Notes: generated by a model not told the origin, from the letters alone. Positions 1 through 6,595 are shown, counted from the stretch's first letter. The stretch: 12,660 bases of DNA from Bacteroidota bacterium (GCA_029778965.1 JAKPBL010000204.1:1-12660), one strand, 5' to 3'. Made by a program: numbers and translations.

Positions 1-1443
1 AGTATGGGCGGTGGCCAGGTACGCAATTATGTAACAGATACAGCGGCCGCCAAGTACAATAACATCAGGAAAATAGCCGCCGTGCTGACGATTTCCGCAC
101 CCGGCGCACCGAACCAGCCGGGCGCAGATAAAATTGCCAGTGAGAACATGGCCTTCTGGGGTACGCACAACCAGGGTGACCCTGCTGTTTCCTATTACGG
201 CACCACCACTACCATCAACCGGATCAACAACCCAACCTCACCCATTACTCCACCGGTGCCGTTGGCCAAGAAAACCATTTTTCCCGGTGGCGGACACGAT
301 GCATGGACACAAACCTACAACCCGGCCTTTACCGATACAGTAGGCGGATTGACGGTCAATATCTACCAATGGTTCCTTCTGTACACCAACCAGCGCGGTG
401 CCAACCTGCCGCCCACTGCAAATGCCGGTTCCGATATCAGCATCACCTTACCCGTCGATTCAACTACGCTGCACGGCAGCGGCAGCGACCCCGACGGCAC
501 TATAACCGGCTATAGCTGGACGAAGCTATCCGGCGGGTCTGCCACCATCGTCAGCCCAACCTCGGCATCCACCCAACTCACGGGACTTGCCCAGGGCACC
601 TATCAATTCATACTGACCGTTACCGACAATGGCGGATTAACGGCCTCCGATACTGTTCAGGTGACCGTCAACGCGGCGCCCTCTTACGGCCTTACCGCTG
701 ATTTCTTCACCAACCGCACGCTGACCGGCAGCCCTGCACTGACCAGGGTGGATTCAGCCGTTAATTTCAACTGGGGAACCGCCTCGCCGGGAAGCGGTAT
801 TCCGCAAACACAATGGTCGGCCCGCTGGCATGGATTTATCAAAACAGACAGCGCCGGCTCCTATCAATTCTCCATCACCAGCGACGACGGTGCGCGCCTT
901 ATACTCAACACCAACGATACCGTCATCAACAATTTTATTTTCCAAAGTACCACCGAAGCAACGGGCTCTATTACGCTGCCTGCCAACAGCTACATCGCCA
1001 TCAAGCTGGAATATTTTCAGGGCAATGGCGGCGCGAATTGTGTATTCCGCTGGACACCGCCAGGCAGCGCCAAAGTAATCGTGCCCTATACCCATCTTTT
1101 TCAAACAGCTCCTTCCGGCGCCCGCAGAAGCGCACCGGTGTCGGAAACATCCGTGGCAAAAACTTCGCCGATGGCGGACGAAGACAGGTTTACTTCCATA
1201 CGGCTGTTCCCGAATCCAACGCCCGATGCCGTACAGTTGCAACTGCCGGCTACCCTTACAGGCCGTTTTGAAATAAGCATTCTCTCCGCCACCGGGCGCC
1301 AAACGGGAAAACGCATCAGCCTTACCAAAGGCAACACGCCCCTGCAGCAAACCGTCAGTCTGCAGCACCTGAGACCCGGCATATACCTGATCAGGGTCGA
1401 TGGAAACAACTTCCGTAAAACGATGAAAATAGTCAAGCAGTAG
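1..1443 (+). CDS. Secreted alpha/beta-hydrolase (esterase/PHB-depolymerase-like) with PKD, PA14 and T9SS sorting domains, 5'-partial
   Basis: The gene enters from the left edge; the reading frame is open from base 1, so the first ATG at 4 is internal. The first codons read S-M-G-G-G, the nucleophile elbow (GxSxGG) of an alpha/beta-hydrolase. Numbering from the Met at 4, a GDPAVSY segment gives the likely acid D59, and GGGHDAWTQ gives the likely catalytic H98. So the C-terminal half of the hydrolase domain is present. A PKD/K319L-like domain follows (about 136-223), then a PA14 domain (about 228-366), a Ser/Ala-rich linker, and a T9SS type A sorting domain (about 396-479, starting RLFPNPTPD and ending in KTMKIVKQ). 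T9SS domains direct proteins through the Por system to the surface or medium. PA14 often binds glycans. The substrate may be a polyester or esterified polysaccharide; it cannot be set from this fragment. It is followed by a strong terminator. Domain calls are firm, exact enzymatic activity is not. Confidence 0.9.
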   Translation, partial: SMGGGQVRNYVTDTAAAKYNNIRKIAAVLTISAPGAPNQPGADKIASENMAFWGTHNQGDPAVSYYGTTTTINRINNPTSPITPPVPLAKKTIFPGGGHDAWTQTYNPAFTDTVGGLTVNIYQWFLLYTNQRGANLPPTANAGSDISITLPVDSTTLHGSGSDPDGTITGYSWTKLSGGSATIVSPTSASTQLTGLAQGTYQFILTVTDNGGLTASDTVQVTVNAAPSYGLTADFFTNRTLTGSPALTRVDSAVNFNWGTASPGSGIPQTQWSARWHGFIKTDSAGSYQFSITSDDGARLILNTNDTVINNFIFQSTTEATGSITLPANSYIAIKLEYFQGNGGANCVFRWTPPGSAKVIVPYTHLFQTAPSGARRSAPVSETSVAKTSPMADEDRFTSIRLFPNPTPDAVQLQLPATLTGRFEISILSATGRQTGKRISLTKGNTPLQQTVSLQHLRPGIYLIRVDGNNFRKTMKIVKQ

Positions 1444-1462
1444 ACCGGTACCTGGTACCTGT

Positions 1463-1495
1463 AAGCCGCCTCCATTGCTGAGGCGGCTTTTTTTT
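1463..1495 (+). terminator. Rho-independent terminator of the hydrolase gene
   Basis: A perfect 10-bp stem (AAGCCGCCTC / GAGGCGGCTT) with a 7-nt loop is followed by a run of T. It starts 20 bases after the hydrolase stop codon. Just before it, GGTACCT is repeated twice in tandem at 1447-1460. Confidence 0.92.
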
Positions 1496-1503
1496 ACCGT
1501 CAC

Positions 1504-1775
1504 ATGGTACACGATTCGCAACCTGGTGGAAAAAGGTTCATATATGAAGACGAGGTGGGCCGCGAGCCCGATCCGGCAAGGAAAGGCGCACCCTGGCCTG
1601 TTAAAAAAGGGGAATGGATAAGCAGCATCTACCAAAACTCGCTGCCGATCGCATTGCTGCTTCTCTTCGTGCTCTCTTTCTGTTTTCTCGATTATCGTAT
1701 TATCCATTTTTCTACGGCAGAAAGGGTTCTTCCCAATCCAAACCCGTAGATGCGCCACATGCGCAACCCGGATAA
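1504..1775 (+). pseudogene. Decayed DUF6766-family membrane protein
   Basis: The frame opening at 1504 reads an acidic/basic linker (EDEVGREPDPARKGAPWPVKK) and then a hydrophobic helix (SLPIALLLLFVLSF). This matches what I recall of the middle of DUF6766 proteins, which have two similar TM-containing halves. The family's C-terminus is also here but in other frames: IIVLSIFLRQKG is read in the next frame (1691-1726), and GSSQSKPVDAPHAQPG with a TAA at 1773 in the third (from 1725). Thus the gene lacks its N-terminal half, has an internal deletion near 1673-1690 removing roughly 60 residues that family members carry between the helix and the C-terminus, and has a further frameshift near 1725. 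The open 81-residue frame (1504-1749) is therefore a relic, not an intact small gene. The cellular role of DUF6766 is unknown. The frames are seen directly; the family assignment rests on memory of its conserved segments. Confidence 0.78.
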
Positions 1776-2086
1776 AAAATACGATCGCAGGCAACAGGCG
1801 CCGCCGAAATGAACAACGAACATGTCGATGCTGTTTTCTCCGTTTTATTACCGCTGCTGCAAACGAAAAGGCAGGTAACCAGCCGGCGGTAGAACTACCT
1901 TCTGCATAGTGTTCCTGCAACACTTTTATGCAGAAGCCCGCATGCTCATATACGCTCATAGAGGAAAAAAATACCCAGTAGCAAATCTTGTTCAAACAAT
2001 GAAAATTTCTTACTGCATATTTTTAAAAAATACCCAAATACTAGGACAAAATCGAGTAACATTGCAGCAAACCAACAAAATTATCC
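1776..2086. other. Intergenic stretch, no gene seen
   Basis: I see no convincing gene on either strand. It becomes clearly AT-rich after about 1960. It contains the hairpin at 1902-1933. A possible promoter for the small gene at 2087 should lie here, but I find no good TAnnTTTG-type Bacteroidota -7 element. Confidence 0.6.
1902..1933. repeat. Imperfect hairpin
   Basis: CTGCATAGTGTT pairs with AACACT-ttt-ATGCAG across the loop CCTGC. This gives 12 paired bases with a 3-nt bulge in the right arm. There is no T-run after it, so it is not a standard terminator. Its role is unknown. Confidence 0.5.
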
Positions 2087-2365
2087 ATGGAATGCAATAT
2101 CGCCGTAAGGGCATTAAAAGACCTTAAGATACTGCACGAAGAACTGCCCCATCTTCCCCAAAACAACCGGGCCCTGTTGGCATTAGACGGGGTAAGCCAG
2201 GTCATCAAAAAAGACATCATCGCATCTCTCCGACCGGCTGATCAATACAAAGGAATTGTTGAAGCGATCGTAGTCGACTGGCTGACCCAGGGCACCGGTA
2301 CGCCCGAGAGCCTGATAGAGGAGTTGAGAAATTCTATCCGCCCTGTTTCTTCAACGGTCCTTTAA
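2087..2365 (+). CDS. Small hypothetical protein (92 aa)
   Basis: I do not recognise this protein. It is 92 residues, soluble, with no signal peptide or membrane segment. It looks mostly helical: an N-terminal part rich in Leu, Ala and Lys (ALKDLKILHEELPHL), a middle part (LLALDGVSQVIKKDIIASL), and a final amphipathic helix (ESLIEELRNSI). The start is the ATG at 2087, inside an NcoI-like CCATGG; there is no Shine-Dalgarno, only an A/T-rich leader, which is common in Bacteroidota. Its TAA stop (2363-2365) directly abuts the stop codon of the convergent DUF6496 gene, with no base between. The compact, composition-balanced sequence supports a real gene, but length alone is weak evidence. Confidence 0.55.
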   Translation: MECNIAVRALKDLKILHEELPHLPQNNRALLALDGVSQVIKKDIIASLRPADQYKGIVEAIVVDWLTQGTGTPESLIEELRNSIRPVSSTVL

Positions 2366-2647
2366 TCACCCACGGCTTTTTGCTGCCGGTTTTTTTGTTG
2401 CTGTTTTCCTGGGTGCCGATTTCCTGGATGCTTTTTTGGGTGTTGCCTTTTTAGCTGTCTTTTTTATCGCCGTTTTCTTTTTCGGCACTTTTGCACCCGC
2501 TTCTCTTGCTTCCGATAAGCCGATGGCGATCGCCTGTTTTTTGCTGGTCACTTTTTTGCCGCTGCGGCCGCTCTTGAGCGTACCCTCTTTTCTTTCGTGC
2601 ATCGCCCTTTTGACTTTTTCCTGGGCGCCTTTAGAATACTTTGCCAT
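2366..2647 (-). CDS. DUF6496 domain protein with histone-H1-like lysine/alanine-rich tail
   Basis: A 93-residue basic protein. Residues 1-55 (starting MAKYSKGAQEKVKRAMHE, then GTLKSGRSGKKVTSKKQAIAI and LSEAREAGAKVPKK) match the conserved DUF6496 block. Residues 57-93 are a low-complexity tail of KKTA/KKAT/RKSA/RKTATKKPA-type repeats, like bacterial histone-H1-like tails. The tail suggests binding to nucleic acid or other polyanions, but this is inference; DUF6496 has no assigned function that I know. The frame is open upstream to an ATG at 2749, but family proteins begin at MAKYSKG, so I place the start at 2647. Its stop codon abuts that of the convergent gene at 2087-2365. No terminator is visible between them, so the two transcripts probably overlap at their 3' ends. 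Confidence 0.85.
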   Translation of the reverse strand: MAKYSKGAQEKVKRAMHERKEGTLKSGRSGKKVTSKKQAIAIGLSEAREAGAKVPKKKTAIKKTAKKATPKKASRKSAPRKTATKKPAAKSRG

Positions 2648-3091
2648 AAACAAGGTTTTGTAACATGAATGGTTGTACACCTGCTCATCCATTTCCATGC
2701 CCGTCACCGGCAACGGGAATAAGTCGCTACCAGGAAAATGTTTACCCATATCATCTGAGCCATCGCATATAAAACGCTACAGGCCGTCTCATCCGGGGCA
2801 ACTCAAAAAAGCGCCGGTAAATGTGAAAGAAACGTTTTTTGTATTGGACACTGACAGGTCTGACCTTTTTAGCGGCTGTTATAAAATTGGATGTTCATTC
2901 GGTATTGTCTTTTCAACCTGCTGGCATGATATTTTAATGTTGTGCCAGGCAATTAAAGCATTTAACCGGTTTGTTTGTTATTCACCCCTAGATCAATAGA
3001 TGTTCCACCTGTCTCTTTTGTTTAGCCAGCCTGTTACACCAGCCAGGGTTCTTCAACAGCATTTCTTTACGAGGTTAAAACAACTTAATCT
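2648..3091. other. AT-rich intergenic region between divergent genes
   Basis: This separates the DUF6496 gene (minus) from the bestrophin gene (plus) and must hold promoters for both. I find no clear TAnnTTTG -7 element in either direction. An open frame at 2673-2999 (plus) has an unnatural composition and no start signal, and I do not count it as a gene. No repeats or RNA genes are seen. Confidence 0.5.
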
Positions 3092-3973
3092 GTGCTGTTA
3101 AACAAAAGAATATCCATCTGGTATTTTGTCAACCTTATAAAGTGGCAGGTTGCACTTATTTGCGCTTTTGCCGTCGTGATAGGTTTTTTTGACGAAAAGT
3201 CCTTTTTTGCCAGCATTCACCTGCCGCTTGGCATTCCGGCTATTGTGGGAACGGCTGTTTCTTTACTGCTGGCTTTCAGGACCTCGCAATCTTATGAACG
3301 ATGGTGGGAAGCACGGATTGTTTGGGGAGCCATTGTAAATGATTCCAGAACGTTTATAAGACAATTATCCCAGTTCATCCCGGATGAGTCGAGGCAATAC
3401 ATAGGTGATTTTGCTGAACGCCAGATCATCTGGAACTACGCGCTGGGAGAATCGTTAAGGCGGCTTCCTTTCTCAAAAAGAGTGGAAGATTATCTTCAGC
3501 AAAAACAAATCCAGGCAATGAATATTCCCAATGCATTGCTCGACAAACATGCCGACGATATTCAGCTTCTGGTATCAAAGGGTTTGATCTCCGAGTTCAG
3601 GCAGGTGCAACTGAACGAAACACTGACAAGGCTGTGCGACAGCATGGGAAAATGCGAAAGAATAAAGAACACGGTATTTCCCAAATCTTACAGCCTGCTG
3701 GTGCATACCCTCATTTATCTTTTTGCCATCATCCTTCCATTCAGCCTGGATGACGCAAAGATCAGGCTGGAGATCACTACCACCATCCTGCTTCCGGTAA
3801 TGTTCATTGCAATTGAGAAAACGGCCATCCTGATGCAGGACCCTTTCGAGAACACACCGGTAGACACACCTATGACGTCGCTTGCACAAACCATTGAGAT
3901 CAACCTGCTGCAAATGATTGGCGCCGACCAGGTACCGGCCAAGCTACCCAATGAATCATTTTATGAAATGTAG
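3092..3973 (+). CDS. Bestrophin family ion channel
   Basis: A 293-residue inner-membrane protein of the bestrophin (formerly UPF0187) family. Bacterial members form pentameric, usually cation-selective channels. It has the family hallmarks: LLAFRTSQSYERWWEAR (59-75) followed by WGAIVNDSR (78-86), and near the C-terminus QDPFENTPVDTPMTSL (249-264). Predicted membrane segments lie at about 14-33, 46-62, 201-219 and 227-247. The start is GTG at 3092, giving MLLNKRISIW, the usual family N-terminus; a GAGG lies at 3071-3074, rather far upstream. Length agrees with bacterial homologues (about 280-310). It stands alone, converging on the ATPase gene with 30 bases between stop codons and no evident terminator. 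Whether this member conducts ions, and which, is not shown by sequence. Confidence 0.93.
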   Translation: MLLNKRISIWYFVNLIKWQVALICAFAVVIGFFDEKSFFASIHLPLGIPAIVGTAVSLLLAFRTSQSYERWWEARIVWGAIVNDSRTFIRQLSQFIPDESRQYIGDFAERQIIWNYALGESLRRLPFSKRVEDYLQQKQIQAMNIPNALLDKHADDIQLLVSKGLISEFRQVQLNETLTRLCDSMGKCERIKNTVFPKSYSLLVHTLIYLFAIILPFSLDDAKIRLEITTTILLPVMFIAIEKTAILMQDPFENTPVDTPMTSLAQTIEINLLQMIGADQVPAKLPNESFYEM

Positions 3974-4003
3974 TTGGAGGGGTTACAGCGGGGCCTATCC
4001 AGT

Positions 4004-5446
4004 TCAGAGCCGCCATTTGAACAGATCCTCCATGGTTATCTCTGAAACGATCCGGCCGGTGTAATAAATATTTTGTTTCGTTCCATACGTAGTGATCATG
4101 GTTGGAAAGATCGTTTTCTTTGTTTTCGTTTGCTCTTTGAATACCTGTATTTTGCTATCCAGTTCACCCGCGTATTTCTTTTCGATAGCAAATTCACCGG
4201 CCGAGAATTTCATCTCGCATAAATTAATGCAATGATCAGCGCGGTCAAGCAGCAAATCCACCTGGGCGCCTTTTTCTCCATTTTTAGGCAGGTAACGCCA
4301 ACCCGATGCTTCGGTATATACGCCGGCGATTCCCAAGGCCTGCTTGATGGCATCCACATGTTTCTGGCACACCGCTTCAAAAGCAAAACCACTCCAACTG
4401 GTATAGGATTGCGTTTGTGAAAGACGAAGCCAGGTTCCCGCGCCGGTAGCCCGCGCTCCTTCGATGAATTTCAGGTAGAACAGGCTATACTCATCGGACA
4501 ATTTATAAATGGCATCTCTTACTGTGCGATCAAATGGTATATACTGGGTGATGAAGCCCGACTGTTCCAGTTCGTCAAAGAGTTCAGTGGTCCATCCACC
4601 CGTAGTAAAACCACAGGCATCGATGATCTGCGCCCGCGTCATACCTTTTGCCTTTTTAGAAAGAACCCTGACAATCGCTTCATGATTTTCTGCATGTGCA
4701 AACAAGGATCGGTAGAGATCATCGAATTCAGTTTTGAGTATACCGCTTGTCGTGAAACAGAGTCTGTCGATAGACTGCGCGGCGCTTTCCCCCTTTTTTA
4801 TTTGCTTTAAATACTGCGGGATGCCGCCCATCGCCATATAAAGTTGCAGGATCTGGTACCGGTCTAGCTTTACTCCATGATGAAGAAGAAAATGCTCCGC
4901 TTCGGCAAGAGTGAAAGGCAAAAGACGGATGCGCTGTGTCACGCGGTTATGTAATCCCCCACGATCATTGATAATATTGCGGATGATCCATGACGCTGCC
5001 GATCCGCAAATAACTACTTTCATGAGTGGGTGACGGGATGCCCAGGTATTCCACCAATGCCCAAAGGCCTGGAGGAACCCCGACCTCGGGGTGCAAAGCC
5101 AGGGAAGCTCATCGAAAAGGACCACCGCAGGTTCCTTTTTAAGGAGGGCCTTTAGGTGACCGCTTAACAGGCTGAATGCATCGATCCAGTTTTTGGGATC
5201 AACTGGCGCCACAGGAATAGCCATGGAGGTCTGCAGTGCGAGGCTGAAATTGTGTAACTGGTCTTTCAGGCTCGCTCCGTGTACCCCCGTTAGCTCAAAC
5301 AGAATATGTTTGTCATAATGATTGCGGATCAAGAACGTTTTTCCAATCCGTCTTCTTCCGTAAACAGCAATCAACTCCGCATCCTTGGATTGCAAAGCAT
5401 CACTGAGGATCTTTTTTTCCTCTTCCCGCCCGATAATTGTTTCCAT
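4004..5446 (-). CDS. ATPase_2/DUF234 family ATP-binding protein
   Basis: A 480-residue STAND/AAA-like ATPase of the archaeal-type (ATPase_2, PF01637) family with a C-terminal DUF234 domain. Walker A is GRRRIGKT (30-37), Walker B is VVLFDE (108-113), and a sensor-like CGSA lies at 147-150. A GGIPQYL signature follows at 207-213. A winged-helix segment is likely at about 255-305 (MTRAQIIDACGF...). The C-terminal part has a PD-(D/E)XK-like set: E357 (WSGFAFE), D397 (AQVDLLL), and E411-x-K413 (CEMKF). The frame is open to an ATG at 5593, but the family consensus starts with IIGREEE, so I use the ATG at 5446; GGAGG lies 14 bases upstream. No toxin, transposase or restriction partner is adjacent. 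The function of this family is poorly known; nuclease activity is inferred from the motif only. It converges on the bestrophin gene. Confidence 0.9.
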   Translation of the reverse strand: METIIGREEEKKILSDALQSKDAELIAVYGRRRIGKTFLIRNHYDKHILFELTGVHGASLKDQLHNFSLALQTSMAIPVAPVDPKNWIDAFSLLSGHLKALLKKEPAVVLFDELPWLCTPRSGFLQAFGHWWNTWASRHPLMKVVICGSAASWIIRNIINDRGGLHNRVTQRIRLLPFTLAEAEHFLLHHGVKLDRYQILQLYMAMGGIPQYLKQIKKGESAAQSIDRLCFTTSGILKTEFDDLYRSLFAHAENHEAIVRVLSKKAKGMTRAQIIDACGFTTGGWTTELFDELEQSGFITQYIPFDRTVRDAIYKLSDEYSLFYLKFIEGARATGAGTWLRLSQTQSYTSWSGFAFEAVCQKHVDAIKQALGIAGVYTEASGWRYLPKNGEKGAQVDLLLDRADHCINLCEMKFSAGEFAIEKKYAGELDSKIQVFKEQTKTKKTIFPTMITTYGTKQNIYYTGRIVSEITMEDLFKWRL

Positions 5447-5460
5447 TCGGAATTTATAAT

Positions 5461-5523
5461 CCTCCACAAATATACAATTTATACTACTTATGGAGGAATA
5501 TAAAAAATTAAAACCCTCCACAA
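5461..5523 (-). promoter_or_regulatory. Candidate promoter/operator region of the ATPase gene
   Basis: On the minus strand TATATTTG (5474-5467) fits the Bacteroidota -7 consensus TAnnTTTG, about 20 bases before the ATG. No good -33 TTTG is seen. Around it TGTGGAGG occurs twice (complement of 5461-5468 and 5515-5522), with the inverse CCTCCATA between them (complement of 5489-5496). This spacing could form an operator; the GGAGG nearest the gene may also serve as ribosome binding site. Confidence 0.35.
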
Positions 5524-5920
5524 CTATGCCTGGAATGGCAGATATGGCGGATTTTAAAAGCCTCCCGCCAGGAGCCGGCCGGCCCTGATACACATAAGGA
5601 AAGATATCGTCCGGGTAAGGATCATCAGGAAATCCTGCAACGGTGTCTGCAATCCATCGAATGCCTTCTTACATTTCCGGATGGCCGCTGCGTCTGTTGG
5701 CCTGAGCGTATTGGGACCAAACGGATACGTATGCCATTCGCCAATATGCAATACGGCCCGGTTGGTCACCCGAAGAAAGGACATTAAACCGATTCGAATC
5801 CTGTCAACATGTTCGCCTCTTTAAAGGTTTGGCCAGGAGAACAAGTGCAATTAAGTGACTTTTCGCTAACGATAATTCGTAACTATAAACAGCACTATAC
5901 TGACAAATAGGCGTCAATAT
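5524..5920. other. Region with no convincing gene, possible decayed coding sequence
   Basis: A 76-residue minus-strand frame (5554-5784, starting MSFLRVTNRAVLHIGEW) has protein-like composition but no Shine-Dalgarno and no recognisable family. In a neighbouring minus-strand frame the same stretch reads WIADTVAGFPDDPYPDDIF, which also looks protein-like and is fused in frame to the upstream extension of the ATPase gene. Two plausible frames side by side suggest a frameshifted remnant, but I cannot name a parent family. The rest, 5785-5920, shows nothing but a 13-nt match to the tRNA-Pro T-arm/acceptor at 5793-5805. Confidence 0.3.
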
Positions 5921-5954
5921 CGAACTTCTGTCGGGCGTCGCCCGAAGAAGTTCG
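5921..5954. repeat. 34-bp palindrome with TCGGGCG-t-CGCCCGA core
   Basis: CGAACTTCT-g-TCGGGCG-t-CGCCCGA-AGAAGTTCG gives 16 paired bases with one bulged G and a single central base. There is no T-run, so a classical terminator is unlikely. The 15-bp centre matches that of the palindrome at 6183-6219. It may be a REP-like dispersed palindromic element. Confidence 0.8.
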
Positions 5955-5975
5955 CAATGGAGAAGGAATGTTGTC

Positions 5976-6012
5976 AAATAAAAAGCCCGCCTTCGCTAAA
6001 GCTATGGCGGGC
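5976..6012 (-). terminator. Terminator downstream of tRNA-Pro
   Basis: Read on the minus strand, GCCCGCC pairs with GGCGGGC across a 14-nt loop and is followed by TTTTTATTT. It begins 4 bases after the tRNA 3' end, as expected for the tRNA transcript. Confidence 0.85.
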
Positions 6013-6016
6013 GATG

Positions 6017-6090
6017 TCGGGAAGACAGGATTCGAACCTGCGACCCCCTGGTCCCAAACCAGGTGCGCTACCGGCCTGCGCTACTTCCCG
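6017..6090 (-). tRNA. tRNA-Pro (anticodon TGG)
   Basis: A complete cloverleaf can be folded. The acceptor CGGGAAG pairs with CTTCCCG; the D-stem is GCGC/GCGC; the anticodon stem CCTGG/CCAGG carries the loop TTTGGGA with anticodon TGG; the T-stem GCAGG/CCTGT (one G-T pair) carries the loop TTCGAAT. The discriminator is A, and the 3' CCA is not encoded (CAT follows). Length is 74 nt. It has its own downstream terminator and sits between two palindromic repeats. Confidence 0.97.
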
Positions 6091-6182
6091 GGCCCCTGGA
6101 ACTGGATGACCCCTGTTCTGGCGGGTGGCAAAGGTAAGCGTTGACTACCGAAAAGCCAACTATTTCAGAAATAGCCATCTCG

Positions 6183-6219
6183 CCTTCCACCCGTCGGGTG
6201 GCACCCGACGGGTGGAAGG
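6183..6219. repeat. 37-bp perfect palindrome
   Basis: Arms of 18 bp (CCTTCCACCCGTCGGGTG and its exact reverse complement) meet at a single central G (6201). The centre TCGGGTGGCACCCGA (6194-6208) has the same form as the core at 5931-5945. It lies just after the stop codon of the minus-strand gene at 6228-6515 and upstream of the tRNA. Without a T-run it is not a typical terminator, though the hairpin could still stabilise or end that transcript. Confidence 0.88.
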
Positions 6220-6227
6220 GAGCAGCG

Positions 6228-6515
6228 TTACTCCAGCCGCGCCCGCTCTTCGGGAGTGCCGAGCACAGCGCGGGCGATCGCCTGCAGCACGAAATCGGTT
6301 TCGGTAGCGGGAAACACCACGGGACCATAAGCGCCGGCGGTGCGGTCGTCCAGGTAATCGGCCAGCGGGAGCCGCAGGTCGTCTTGCCCGAATAACTGCC
6401 GGAAATAATCCGACGCAGAGAAAATATGATATATTCCGTTCACCGGATTGTTATAACCGATGATGAATTGCCGGCCTTCCAGCCGGACCGTTCTGTTGTG
6501 TAATGTCTGCATCAT
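6228..6515 (-). CDS. Small hypothetical protein (95 aa)
   Basis: I do not recognise this protein. It is 95 residues, acidic to neutral, with no signal peptide or membrane helix. The N-terminal half looks like beta strands (TVRLEGRQFIIGYNN, then VNGIYHIFSASDYFRQLFG), the C-terminal half like helices (DFVLQAIARAVLGTPEERARLE). The start is well supported: AGGAGG (complement of 6525-6530) lies 9 bases before the ATG at 6515. A second ATG follows immediately at 6512. The gene is divergent from the efflux operon, sharing the 80-bp space 6516-6595, and ends 8 bases from the 37-bp palindrome. Function is unknown; a regulatory link to the efflux genes is possible only by position, as no DNA-binding motif is seen. 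Confidence 0.75.
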   Translation of the reverse strand: MMQTLHNRTVRLEGRQFIIGYNNPVNGIYHIFSASDYFRQLFGQDDLRLPLADYLDDRTAGAYGPVVFPATETDFVLQAIARAVLGTPEERARLE

Positions 6516-6595
6516 ATCTCTTTACCTCCTTTTCCCGGCGCTTAACGCCCTTTTCACAATATAACCGATAAATGCAATTAATTTAGCGGTTGCCC

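Noticed and set aside
1504..1749. An intact 81-residue membrane protein
   Set aside because: Conserved family segments continue in the two other frames up to a stop at 1773, so this frame is only part of a broken gene.
754..1995. Long minus-strand open frame (413 codons)
   Set aside because: It lies antisense to the PA14 and sorting domains, crosses the terminator and the pseudogene, and has a His/Arg/Gly-heavy composition with no recognisable domain. It is a shadow of GC-rich coding DNA.
2673..2999. Plus-strand 108-codon frame
   Set aside because: It partly overlaps the unused upstream extension of the DUF6496 frame, lacks a ribosome binding site, and is AT-rich with unnatural composition.
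5785..5810. A second tRNA on the plus strand
   Set aside because: The TTCGAAT string is present, but its flanks do not pair as a T-stem, and no acceptor or anticodon arms are found.
6068..6395. Short frames on both strands across 6125-6395
   Set aside because: They run through the tRNA, the 37-bp palindrome or the antisense of the 95-residue gene; the similar peptides on both strands come from the palindrome itself.
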